In this document: positions 32,573-43,293 of the stretch, in pieces
Layout: each line of letters begins with the position of its first letter
Numbering within the stretch: position 1 is the first letter of the stretch
Notes under the pieces: model-generated
The model's input: the letters and a program-made list of their open reading frames with translations, nothing else
The model's database searches: none
Told to the model about the DNA's origin: nothing
Assembly: GCA_009667805.1 (NCBI GenBank)
Contig: CM019066.1
Coordinates: 326,984,690 to 327,048,689 of the forward strand
Length of the DNA stretch: 64,000 nucleotides
Direction of reading: 5' to 3'
DNA from: Leptobrachium leishanense
Lineage: Eukaryota > Chordata > Amphibia > Anura > Megophryidae
Translations under genes and position numbers: made by a program

Positions 32573-33680
32573 ACATTCACAGGGTTATTCAGAGAGCGGT
32601 GAAAAGCAGGAGAATAACTGGAGAAGTGAAAATTCTAGGTCAAAATAGCCAAACCAGAAAAATTCTCCCATTTATCTCACTTTCCAAATCGGCTATTTGG
32701 TCTAGATTGTTCTCTTCTCCTGCCAGTTCTCCTGGCTTTCACCTCTCTCTCAGGGTTGTTCAGAGAAAGGTGAAAACCAGGAGAATGGCAGGAAAAGAGA
32801 ACAATCTGGACCAAATAGCCGATTTGGAAAGTGAGATAAATGGGTGAATTTTTCTGGTTTGGCTATTTTGACCTAGAATTTTCCATTCTCCAGTCATTCT
32901 CCTGCTCTTCACCGCTCTCTGAATAATTATTCAGAGAGCGGTGAAAAGCAGGAGAATGGGAGAATTTTTCTGGTTTGGCTATTTTGACCTAGAATTTTCT
33001 CTTCAATCATTCTCCTGAGTTTCACCTTTGATAAATTTGGATTTAAAGCAAACAAAACAAACTCCCTATAATAATTACCATTTATGAAATTTCAATAAAC
33101 CTTTTTCTAGTTTCTTCTCATATATCAAAGTTGAAAACAGGGCGCGGCGCTTCACCATGGCGAGAGACAACAAAATCAGCCACAAAGCAATGTAGCGTCA
33201 GTCCTGTCTGAAATATCCTTCCTTAGACAGGTCTTTTATTAGATTTCAAAGAACTTATAGCCAATCAGCATACAGATACATTTCTACGTCAGAGTTTAAC
33301 CAACAGTGAGCCAAAGATTACTATATTGATTCAGAGATGGCTTTTTCTAGCATACACTTTTCACACACCCCTTCCTGCACACAAAGGAAATGGCTAAATT
33401 CCACAGGCTAACATCCTATGCAAGTAAAAGACTTGCAGGGTTTGACACTTATAATGGGGGGGGGTGGATTCACACTACCTATCATATTAAAATACCTTTC
33501 AACCTTTCTCTGAATAACCCTGTCAGGGTTATTCAGAGAAAGGTGAAACTCAGGAGAATGATTGAAGAGAAAATTCTAGGTCAAAATAGCCAAACCAGAA
33601 AAATTCTCCCATTTATCTCACTTTCCAAATCGGCTATTTGGTCTAGAATTTTCCATTCTCCTGCTTTTCACCGCCAAAAA
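32573..33680. repeat. Cluster of nested palindromic MITE units
   Basis: At least four units of a sequence starting CAGGGTTATTCAGAGAGCGG occur in alternating orientation (about 32579-32755 plus, 32752-32925 minus, 32926-33040 plus, 33524-33675 plus). They share AAATAGCCAAACCAGAAAAA. A diverged AT-rich stretch with no gene sits between 33040 and 33510. Confidence 0.75.
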
Positions 33681-34629
33681 AAACAGTAAACTTTTTCTGC
33701 GTGTCCGAGAATGTCTCCTCTTTTCATACAGACTGCCGCCCCAAGCAGTGATTTATGGATAGATTAAAGGAAAAGCATTTACCGTCATTTGAAATGTCAT
33801 TTTTTTGTTTTTAAGTGTTTCTAGAAAAACGCCACTTCACGGGCAGGTTATGGGGACCTCCTAGGCACGATATTTGAAGGAATTTTTCGTTTTTATTTTT
33901 AACCCTAATTTCATGGAAAACTCACTGTCCCTTTAAAAACTTTTTGTCCTTGTTTCCTGTCCCACAGGGCACTACCCGGACCCCCATACACCTTTTATGG
34001 CAAATATCTTGCATATATGCCCTCTTGGAGGGCACTCTAAAAATCGAACTTTCAGCCCTATTGACTTGCATTGAGTTCGAGTTCGAATTCGAACATTTGG
34101 AAAGTTCGAGTTCGAATGCGAACCGAACTCGGGGGTGTTCGGCCCATCCCTAGTGCTCATGCCACTGTACAGAGCACTGGTGAGACCTCACTTGGAGTAC
34201 TGTGTGCAGTACTGGAGACCGTATCACCAGAAGGATATAGACATCTTAGAGAGAGTTCAGAGAAGGGCTACTAAAATGGTGTACGGCTTGAAGGAGAAAA
34301 GTTACCAGGAAAGGCTTAATGATCTTAACATGTACAGCTTGGAAAAAAGACGAGACAGAGGAGATATGATAGAAACATTTAAATACGTAAAGGGAATCCA
34401 CAAGGTAGAGGAAGGGAGTATATTTAAAAGGAAACAAAATAGCAAAACAAGAGGACATAGTCTTAGATTAGAGGGGCAAAGGTTTAAAAGTAACATCAGG
34501 AAGCATTATTTTACTGAGAGGGTGGTGGACACATGGAACAGCCTTCCAGTTGAAGTGGTAGAGGCCAAAACAGTAATTGAATTTAAGCAAGCATGGGATA
34601 GGCATAAGGCTATCCTAAACAAAAGATAA

Positions 34630-34705
34630 ATCCAGGTAAAGTATCCATGTAATTGGGCAGACTAGATGGGCCGAAAGGTTCTTATCTGCCGACATTTTTT
34701 TTTTC
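34630..34705 (+). mobile_element. LINE 3' UTR end
   Basis: Short 3' UTR ending GGGCCGAAAGGTTCTTATC-TGCCGACA followed by a T run. It resembles the conserved CR1/L2-type 3' terminus I know from other vertebrates. Confidence 0.75.
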
Positions 34706-34712
34706 TAACCTA

Positions 34713-34916
34713 CAGTTGTGTTCAAAATTATTCAACCCCCACTGAAATTGAGTGTTTTGGCCAGTTTGACATTGATTTTGATCATTCAGTCATCTTGCTT
34801 ACAATTAAATCAAAGAGGCACGTGTAGGTCAGACAAATATAACATAACATTTATAATGAAATAACCACAAATGTCTTTTCTGTGCTCACATCATTATCAG
34901 TTCATTATTCAACCCC
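34713..34916. mobile_element. Single inverted-repeat arm of a Tc1-like element
   Basis: Begins after TA with CAGTTGTGTTCAAAATTATT. The TTATTCAACCCC motif recurs about 190 bp further, the outer and inner direct repeats of an IR/DR terminus. The transposase and the other arm are missing. Confidence 0.7.
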
Positions 34917-36060
34917 ATTATTTTGGGGGTCACTAATTTCTACAAAATATCTGGGAATTGAGGTGATCTGTGTCTTGTCACACAGCCAGTGCCACGCAGT
35001 ATTTTGGGGGTCACTAATTTCTACAAAATATTTGGGAATTGTTATAATCCATGTGTTCTCACTGGCTGCCACCCATCAGGGGGTCTCACTGATTTATAGG
35101 AGGTTTCTGAGACTTGTAATCTATGTCTTCTCACTGCCACCCATCAGGGGGTCCCATATACTTCTAGCACATTTATGCGAATTGTAATTTGGGTCTTCTC
35201 ACTGCCACCCATCAGGGGGTCCCACATACTTCTAGCAGATTTATGCGAATTGTAATCTGTCTTCTCACCGCCAGCTGTCAGGGGGTCTGTAATGGAGTGG
35301 ACCTGGTCACGTGAACACCACAGCAGGGAAAGTGTTTCATCAAGCAATCTTTATTCCTTGTAGCACAGGTGTATACAGGCACAGCTGCTTGGTTCAACCA
35401 AATAAACAAAAGAAGAAAAAAACCTTTCTCTTCTATCCAGCAATCAATGTAACAAAACAAAAGATTGTGTCCTCAAATCACAGGCCTTTAGGAGCTGTGT
35501 CTGTCTGAGGGGAGATCCACCAAAATGAACCTCCTGTGCCTGTATAGGCGTGTCTCTTTTAAAGCCCCAGCAATCACAACATCAAGCCATGGGCTGATCA
35601 ATCCTGTCAAGTTAACACTTTCCTCAGGGAACCTTATATACACTCCATCACAGGGTCCCACATACTTCTAGCAGATTTATGCGAATTGTAATTTGTGTCT
35701 TCTCACTGCCACCCATCAGGGGATCTCACTGATTTATAGGAGGTTTCTGAGATTTGTAATCTGTGTCTTCTCACTGCCACCCATCAGGGGGTCCCATATA
35801 CTTCTAGCACATTTATGCGAATTGTAATCTGGGTCTTCTCACTGCCACCTATCAGGGGGTCCCACATACTTCTAGCAGATTTATGCGAATTGTAATTTGT
35901 GTCTTATCACTGCCAACCATCAGGAGGTCTCACAGATTTATAGGAGGTTTCTGGGAATTGTAATCTGTGTCTTGTCACTGGCTGCCAGCTATCAGGGTGT
36001 CGCACTGAGTTATACCAGAGTTCTGTAAATCTTTAATCTTTATACCAGAGTTGAATCAGA
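34917..36060. repeat. Approximately 78-bp tandem repeats in the hAT 5' UTR, copy 1
   Basis: Repeating blocks contain GGAATTGTAATCTGTGTCTT followed by CACTGCCACCCATCAGGGGG. They are interrupted by a solo LTR at 35288-35652. A second array is at 36990-37560. They do not code for protein. Confidence 0.85.
35288..35652 (-). mobile_element. 365-bp solo LTR
   Basis: Starts TGTAATGGAGTG and ends CACTCCATCACA, with the 5-bp duplication GGGTC at 35283-35287 and 35653-35657. On the minus strand a TTTAAAAG box and an AATAAA signal suggest transcription that way. No internal element remains. Confidence 0.85.
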
Positions 36061-36094
36061 GTTCTGTATATATTTAATCTATATATCACTCACC

Positions 36095-36764
36095 ATGTCT
36101 GAAAGAACAAAAAGGACAGGCAGACGCTCCCAGACACAGATAAGAGGGCAAGCAGCCCCTGTGTTGGGAGGCTGTGCCTCTGGTCGTGGTGGACGTGGTG
36201 CATCCTCTGCAGGGGCACGCTTGTCCTTTCTAACTGGTGCTGGCCGTCTTCTTGAGCAGCAGCAACATACAGAGGATTTGGTGGATTGGCTAACCAGGCC
36301 ATCCTCATCCTCTGAGTCCTCTGCCAGCCAGGGTTGTAGTGTTTTACAGTCCACCTCAGCTGCCAAATCATCTAATGCAGCCTCCAGGTCCACAGCTACT
36401 CATGCCGTAGCCTCGCTATCACACACGGAGGAGTCAGCTGAATTGTTTGACTACAATGACAGTGTTATGCTGCTTGAGGATGCGCAGCAAGTACAGTGCT
36501 CTGATTCAATCTCTGAGGTTGAGGAAGGGAGTATAATCAACCTAGAGGAAGGGGGTGCCAGTGATGACACACAAATAACTGACACTCATGTTGCCCCAGC
36601 AGCTACAGCATACTGCCAAGTTGGCTCCAGTGACGAGGAGATTGGGGGTGATGACAATGATGATGAGGTCACTGACTCCACCTGGGTGCCTGATCGAACA
36701 GAGGAATCAAGTGAGGAGGAGGGGGAGAAGGAGGCACAGCAAACACGAGGCACAACATCCTCTA
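36095..36764 (+). pseudogene. hAT transposase N-terminal region, copy 1
   Basis: About 223 codons from an ATG in ACCATGTCTG. Low complexity: a basic start (SERTKRTGRRSQTQIRG), a Ser-rich stretch, then an acidic tail (DDNDDEVTDSTWVPDRTEESSEEE). It is about 85-90 percent identical by eye to the N-terminus encoded at 37613. It ends before the BED finger, where the sequence changes to the terminal region of the next copy. Alone it has no catalytic domain. Confidence 0.75.
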
Positions 36765-36960
36765 TGTTCGTGTTCGCCCACAATGGACCACAATGCACTT
36801 TTCCAATGGCCTGAAGCTTGTAATTGGTCAGGTGCAAGACTATGGTCAGGTGCAAGACTATGCCAATCATGGCTCAGAGTCCTGATTGGGCAAATTTTGC
36901 CCAATCATGGGCTCACAGAGCTAAGTCCCGCAGCACACTATATAAGGCTTCACACAGCCC
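36765..36960 (+). mobile_element. 5' terminal region of BED-hAT copy 2 (outer end missing)
   Basis: Reverse complement of 23965-24170. Passes from GTTCGCCCACAATGGACC to a CACACTATATAAGG box that may be the element's promoter. The outermost inverted repeat is absent, so copy 2 abuts the ORF of copy 1. Confidence 0.7.
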
Positions 36961-36989
36961 CAAGCACGTGTTTTTTGAGAGGAGATTGT

Positions 36990-37560
36990 TCTATTAGGGT
37001 GTGTTCTCACTTCCAGCAGCTATTGTGGGGGGCTCACTTCTACAAAAATCTGGAAATTGGTGTAATCTGTGTGTTCTCGCTGCCAGCAGCTTTTGTGGGG
37101 GTCTCAAATCTAGCGGATATCTGGGAATTGCAATCTGTGTCTTGTCACTGCCACCCATCAGGGGGTCTCGCTGATTTATAGGAGGTTCCTGGTAATTGTA
37201 ATTTGTGTCTTGTCACTGCCACCCATCAGGGGGTCTCACAGACTTGTATCAGATATCTGGGAATTGTAATCCGTGTCTTGTCACTGTTGCCAGCTATCAG
37301 GGGTCCTATCAGGGGGTCTCACTGATTTATAGGTGGTTTCTGGGAATTGTAATCTGTGTCTTGTCACTGCCACCCATCAGGGAGTCTCACTGATTTATCG
37401 GAGGTTCCTGGGAATTGTAATTTGTGTCTTGTCACTGCCACCCATCAGGGGTCTCACAGACTTGTAGCAGATATCTGGGAATTATAACCTGTGTCGTCAC
37501 TGCCACCCATCAGGGGGTCTCACTGAGTTATACCAGAGTTTTGGAAATCTTTAATCTAGA
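36990..37560. repeat. Approximately 78-bp tandem repeats in the hAT 5' UTR, copy 2
   Basis: Same unit as 34917-36060, 7-8 copies, ending about 50 bp before the transposase ATG. Confidence 0.85.
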
Positions 37561-40496
37561 TAACACAGTTGAATCAGAGTTCTGTATATCTTTAATCTAT
37601 TTATCACTCACCATGTCAGAAAGACCAAAAAGGACAGGCAAACGCTCCCAGACACAGATAAGAGGGCAAGCAGCCCCTGTGTCAGGAGGCTGTGCCTCTG
37701 GTCGTGGTGGACATGGTGCATCCTCTGCAGGGGCATGCTTGTCCTTTCTAACTGGTGCTGGCCGTCTTAAGCAGCAGCAACATACAGAGGATTTGCAGGA
37801 TTGGCTAACCAGGCCATCCTCATCCTCCGAGTCCTCTGCCAGCCAGGCTTGTAGTGGTTTACAGTCCACCTCAGCTGCCAAAACATCTAATTCAGCCTCC
37901 ATGTCCACAGCTACTCCTGCCATAGCCGCACCAACATATACGGAGGAGTCAGCTGAATTGTTTGACTACAATGACAGTGACATGCTGCTTGAGGATGCGC
38001 AGCAACTACAGTGCTCTGATTCAAACTCTGAGGTTGAGGAAGGGAGTATAATCAACCTAGAGGAAGGGGGTGTCAGTGACACACAAATAACTGCCACTCA
38101 TGTTGCCCCAGCAGCTGCAGCATACTGCCAAGTTGGCTCCAGTGACAAGGAGATAGGGGGTGATGACGATGATGAGGTCACTGACTCCACCTGGGTTCCT
38201 GATCGAACAGAGGAGTCAAGTGAGGAGGAGGAGGAGGAGTCACAACAAACACGAGGCACAACGTCCTCTATGACCAATGTGCAGCAGACCACACCGTTGC
38301 TATTTGTAATCTATGTCAGATGAGGATCAAGCGTGGGAAAGACATCTCACGCTTGGGTACCACGTGCTTGAGGCGACATATGACCACCTGCCATGCATCC
38401 CGTTGGCACAACACTTTGCATAGCTCCTCCTCATCATCATCTGTCTCTACCCCCACTATAAGTCCTGCCATGTCATTGCCTACAACCTCCACTGACAGGG
38501 ATGATGCTACAGTAATGGGTGTACCAGGTCCTTCCTCAGAATGTGACAGCATCAGCTGAAGATTTATGCAGTCAGACTACGTTGCCCCGGCTGCTGCAGC
38601 GTAAGAAAAAATATAGTCCCAACCATCCCCAAGCACAGCGTCTAAATGCCAGCTTAGCAAAATTACTAGCATTACAGCTGCTGCCTTTCCAGCTGGTGGA
38701 CTCTGCTTCCTTCTGTGAATTTGCTGAATGTGCTGTACCACAGTGGCAGGTTCCAAAACGCCATTTCTTTTCACGGAAGGCCATTCTAGCACTATACCAG
38801 CACGTGGAACACATTGTTATGGAGTCATTGGGAAAGGCAGGCAGCAGCAAGGTGCACATGATTTTAGACACGTAGTCCAGCAAGCATGGACAGGGCCGTT
38901 ACATTTCCTTCACGGCACACTGGGTAACTGATTGCAGCTGGGAGGGATCCAAGACGGGGCTCTGTGCTGGAGCTTGTTCATCCACCACGCCTCCAGAAAG
39001 CTGCTTGTATGAGGTCTGTCTGCTCCACCACCTCTTCTGCCTCCTCCTCCTCCTTCTCTGTCTCTATCGAAGTGGCAGTTAAACCGACGCGTGGCAGGGG
39101 CTACGCAATGGCTCAAGCAAAAAGATGCCATACTGTGCTTGAGCTGCTTTGTTTAGGGGACAGGAGCCACACCGGGCCAGAAATTCTGTCAGCTCTGCAT
39201 GGGCAGGTGCAGAGATGGTTAACACCACGCCAGCTTCAGCTGTGAATGGTCGTCTATGATAATGGCAGCAACCTTCTCTCTGCCCTACACCAGGGTAAGT
39301 AGACGCATGTACCATTCCTAGCACACGTCCTAAATATGGTGGTACAGCGTTTCCTAACCAGGTACCCAGGGCTGGCAGAGCTTCTCAGCCAGGCCAGAAA
39401 AGTCTGCAGCCATTTCAGACGGTCATTCCCAGCAAGTGTTCTCCTGGCAGAAATTCAAAGAGAATTCCACCTTCCCACAAACCGTCTGATCTCTGACATG
39501 CCCACCAGGTGGAAGTCGACATTAGCAATGCTGCAGCGTCTGTACAAGCATCAGAGGGCCATCAATGAATACCTGTGTGAGTATGGCATAAGGACAGGTT
39601 CAGGTCAACTTGGTTCCCCCCCCGCAGTAGCTGATGATCAAGGATGCATGCACTGTACTGTCACCATTTGAGGAGGCAACGAGGATGGTGAGCAGAGACA
39701 GTGCATGCATCAGTGACACAATTCCTTTAGTGTTCCTGCTGGAGCGCACTCTGCGGGGAATTATAGATGTGGCACTAGAGGCAGAGCAGCGGGAGGAAGA
39801 GGAGACCTTCCCTAACTCTCAAGGCCCCAGTCATTACGCAGACAGCATTCCTGTGGGTCCTCAGATCAGACAGGAGGAGGATGAGGAGGAATATTTAAAT
39901 AGTGGGGCATTGAAGGTGGGGATTCCTCAGGGGAGGGTTTTGTGTGCCCAAGGACTAGTACGTGGCTAGGAGGAGGAAGTGCACGTTGGGGTCATCCTCA
40001 TTGACCAGAAGACTCAGAAGCGAGTGCCACCTCCAACCTATGCTGCATGGGCTCCCTTATCCTGCAAAGCCTGGTAAAGGACCCCAGGATTCGTGCTATC
40101 AAGGAGAGGGATCATTACTGGTTGGCAAGCCTTCTTGATCCACGATACAAGGGTAAAGTTGCAGAGCTAATCCTGCATGCGCAGAGGGAGCACAGGATGA
40201 AACAACTTGAGGACGCTCTAAAGCGACACGTGTATAACACCTTTCCAGGCACTGGTAGGTTACGAAGTGATGACACAGGTGCTTCTGAGGCTGCGGATGA
40301 TCAGAGGAAGAGCGGTGAAGGCCGGGGCCGCTTGACTGATGCCTTTTTAATTTTTTTTAGTCCACGACGCCCAGGGACGTCAAATGTAGGCACCCATTGC
40401 CAGCGTCTTCACCATATGGTGCAGGACTACCTAGGGGCAAGGGGAGACCTGGATACCTTTACAGCAGATGATCCGTCAGGGATTATTATTCAATAA

Positions 40497-42750
40497 GAAA
40501 CTTATACGAGACTCAAATATCAATCGTTTATATTTCCTAGAAATTCTCCTAAATTCTTTTTAATTGTCTGTGTTTTGCTTTGAAGAATGCACTAATCAAT
40601 AATCGGATAAAAATATATATTTATTACATATACAAAAAAGTTTCAAATCTCATATCATAATTTTTTTTTATAAAACCACAAAATCCATCAGCACATAGAA
40701 ACTAGCTTCACAATATATGTATCACCTGTTAGTAACTGCATATATGATTAATACCATTTACCTTATCAGTAACTATACACAAATGGTTAATAAACATTTC
40801 TGCTTAATGAAAACAATTAACATGTATTTCCCAGCAAACCGATGTTTAACAAGCTAGATCTTGTAGAGATATATATCTCTCTATGCTACTTGGATCAACA
40901 AAAAATGAGCTATCACTTATTCTATTTTTAGAATGATAAGTAATAAAAACTTATTTAGTGAATCCTCCCCTAATAGAGAATTACGCTTCTAATCTTCTGC
41001 TTTTTATATTGTAGTTATACAATTCCTTGCTTATTAATTTCAATCACAGTAATTTCAAAATTCAATATATATATTTTGGTATATCAATCTTGCAACAGTT
41101 TCTTTAGGATAAATCATTATATCTGATTCTTCTTCATATCTCTATCTGCAGAATAGAAATATTTTAGATTCTGGATCTAACAATAATCTGAGAAATCTCA
41201 GTCTATCTGTTGCAAGAAATACTCCAAATATATATAATTACATTAATCTTAATAAAAATAGCTTTCATACATTTCCTCTCCAATCAGGATTCCATGAATT
41301 ATAGCCTTTGAATATTATTTATGTAATATTGTTTTTGGAATATGTGAAAATTATCAATGTCAGATAATCAATGCATGTGAGTTAGAGATTTGGTGTGAAA
41401 TCTTGAGTGCATCATGTCCTGGGATGGTCTGCTAGCGATGGTCTGCTTGCAATGGTCTGCTTGCGTGAATGCCCGTCTGAATGCATTATATCCTGGAAGT
41501 CTGAATGCATTGTCGTGTATATCTGAATGAATTTGCAACGACAGTACAGCTTCAATTATAGTCAATTTGACGTCACTAGAAATCTACCTCTTTCCATTTA
41601 AATATTATTCTCTATATTAAATATAACATTTACTATACCTCAAGAGGGCAGTATTGCTCTTCAGATTATTTCCACATTTAATTTTACTATCTCTTATCTC
41701 AGATCAAAGGTCAATCTGTTTTACAAAGACCCTCTATTTTCAGTCGTAGACACTGAGTCTTTCCTGTCCAAAATTAGATTAATAATCTCCAGACCTCTCA
41801 AAATTCTTACTAAGTAAATTCCTTTCTCTGGCACTTAGCTCGGCATTATATCAAATAAAGACATTTTAAAGTTCCCTCATGTCTGGCATTTATAAAATAA
41901 ACCTCTTAGTTTCACTTAGCCATGAACTATTTAAAAAAAATCTTTGTTCATTTCTAAAACTAGGGAAAATTGAAAAAGAAAAGACGTTCCATTAAAACAA
42001 GATGGCTACAGGCATCCATTTTAATTTTTCCTTATTCTAATATACCCGACATAACCCCCCTTTGGTTTCATCTGATCCTTGCTCAAGAGATAGAAGGAAG
42101 CATACAATATTTCCACCTTTAACCAATTAGGCTAGGTTTCCACCTTTCGCAACACGTCTTTCATCCATTTAATAATTGAAGATGCAGTATTTTTAAACTT
42201 CAATGTACGTACTTTCTTTGTTAGTACAATCATCCAGACAGTTAGAAACATAATTACTATACAAATCACAATCTCTGTAATTTTCGGCCCGTTATAAGCA
42301 GATAGCAATTGATGATCAAGCTGTGAATACATTGGAGCATATATCATTAGTTTATCTTTCTTTATTAGGAGTTCAATGGTATGATCAGGCTTGTTCTCTA
42401 GCAGAAATTTCAAATCCGGATTCATAGGTATCGCTCGCCCTTGGAATGCGTTGACGATTTGTATCTCGTCATACCAGACTTCATTTCCGACCGGATAAAG
42501 AGTAACGTCTTCAATAACAACTCTTGATTCTTTAGAAACTTTCACGAGAATCACTGGTGTAGATATCAACACTTTCTGGTTTTGTACCAGATCCTTCCGG
42601 TAAACATTTGCTTCTCTTTCTGTGTAAAACAGAGGTTGCAATAAAATATGCGGCAATTCTTTTCTTCCGGTGGTTCTTCTACATAGCAATCAACGGTTTC
42701 CCGACAGATCCACTGGCTTACTGGGTGTTGAGATAGGATCACTGACCAGA
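40497..42750 (-). mobile_element. Inserted retroelement piece with LTR-like end (uncertain)
   Basis: Interrupts the hAT frame just before the dimerisation domain. On the minus strand there is an Env-like frame, then a purine run (AAAGGGGGGTTA at about 42052-42063), then TGTCGGG, a plausible start of a 3' LTR reaching to about 40500. The rest is AT-rich and non-coding. I found no second LTR or duplication, so the boundaries and class are tentative. Confidence 0.4.
42132..42689 (-). pseudogene. Possible Env-like transmembrane protein fragment
   Basis: 185 open codons. Residues about 135-160 form one hydrophobic helix (EIVICIVIMFLTVWMIVLTK) followed by a basic tail, as in a viral transmembrane subunit. 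Upstream, another frame (42566-42760) contains cysteines (CRETVDCYVEEP), suggesting a frameshift. Position just before a polypurine run fits env. I do not recognise the family, and no fusion peptide is visible. Confidence 0.35.
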
Positions 42751-43293
42751 ACTTAGCCAATATGCTATGCAGCTACTAGGTTGCCCTTCATCCAGCGTGC
42801 TTTCTGAAAGGATGTTCAGTGACGCTGGAGGTTTTGTCACAGACAAAAGAGTGCGTCTGTCCACCGACTCTGTAGACCGGCTGACATTTATAAAAATGAA
42901 TCAGTCCTGGATCAGCAGCTATCAATCCCCTGATGCTGACGTAACTGAATAGATCGGGGATCTCTTCTGCATTCCCAAAACCTCCTTCACTGCACTCTTC
43001 CACAATACCACAAAGGGGTTACGGTGTGAAGGCACAATATTTGGGTGCATTGACGCCTGTACCAGATTCATATAATTTTAATATAGGACCGCATGGTCCA
43101 ACCCTGCACTCTTCCACAATACCACAAAAGGGTTACGGTGTGAAGGCACTGTTGCCGACACTAAAGGCCCAATTTTAAAGCAACTATTGTTACTTTCATC
43201 CAAAGCCTGCATAGGTTTCAACATAATTTAGCCAAAAAAAATCAGTAAACTTGTTCTGCGTGTCCTAAAATGTCTTTTCATACAGACTGCCTC

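Larger units (their letters stand above)
23959..32767 (+). repeat. Right copy of the direct tandem duplication
   Basis: Collinear with 4959-23958 minus the two gypsy elements. Copy-specific insertions are the 888-bp MITE at 29201-30088 and the 1260-bp TTAA element at 31309-32568. The overlapping LINE reading frames are about 98 percent identical by eye. Beyond about 32767 sequence continues into the remainder of the hAT and the LINE 3' end, which the left copy lacks. Confidence 0.85.
30795..34152 (+). mobile_element. Non-autonomous hAT (TAGGGATGAGC family) in LINE ORF2
   Basis: Termini TAGGGATGAGC and GGCCCATCCCTA, with an exact 8-bp duplication GTGCTCAT (30787-30794 and 34153-34160). After removing the TTAA element it is about 2.1 kb. 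Its right 460 bp match the 3' end of the BED-hAT element at 46744-47188, so it is a deletion derivative of that family. It contains a dense palindromic MITE cluster. Confidence 0.92.
27673..34629 (+). pseudogene. LINE ORF2 (endonuclease-RT, CR1/L2 type), copy 2, interrupted
   Basis: The endonuclease is open from 27673 to 28503 (VDLVAVTETWF, IIMGDFNLPDVNW, SSDHQSVWF). It is followed by the same stop/frameshift scars as copy 1. RT is split by the MITE at 29201-30088 and resumes with GIPQESVLGPL. It is split again by the hAT at 30795-34152. The C-terminal domain lies at 34153-34629 (LMPLYRALVRPHLEYCVQYW ... VVDTWNSLPVEVV ... FKQAWDRHK). Dead, but it records the full ORF2 extent. Confidence 0.9.
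34917..36764 (+). mobile_element. BED-hAT transposon, partial copy 1 (5' UTR and N-terminus)
   Basis: Consists of a tandem-repeat 5' UTR (units of about 78 bp around CATCAGGGGGTCTCAC) and the N-terminal coding part. At 36764 it passes directly into the terminal region of a second copy of the same element. Confidence 0.75.
37613..42952 (+). pseudogene. BED-finger hAT transposase, copy 2, broken
   Basis: The N-terminus (37613-38275) is Ser-rich and acidic as in copy 1. After a frame change the BED finger CNLCQMRIKRG...HMTTCH follows (about 38305-38395). The middle domain includes LLPFQLVDSASFCEFAEC, VPKRHFFSRKAI and RWKSTLAMLQRLYKHQRAI. YWLASLLDPRYKGKV lies near 40110. A foreign insertion (about 40497-42750) precedes the C-terminal dimerisation motif (CPSSSVLSERMFSDAGGFVTDKR, split at 42767-42952). 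Several stops and frameshifts make it dead. Family: hAT, ZBED-like; the usual length of about 600-700 residues fits. Confidence 0.88.
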
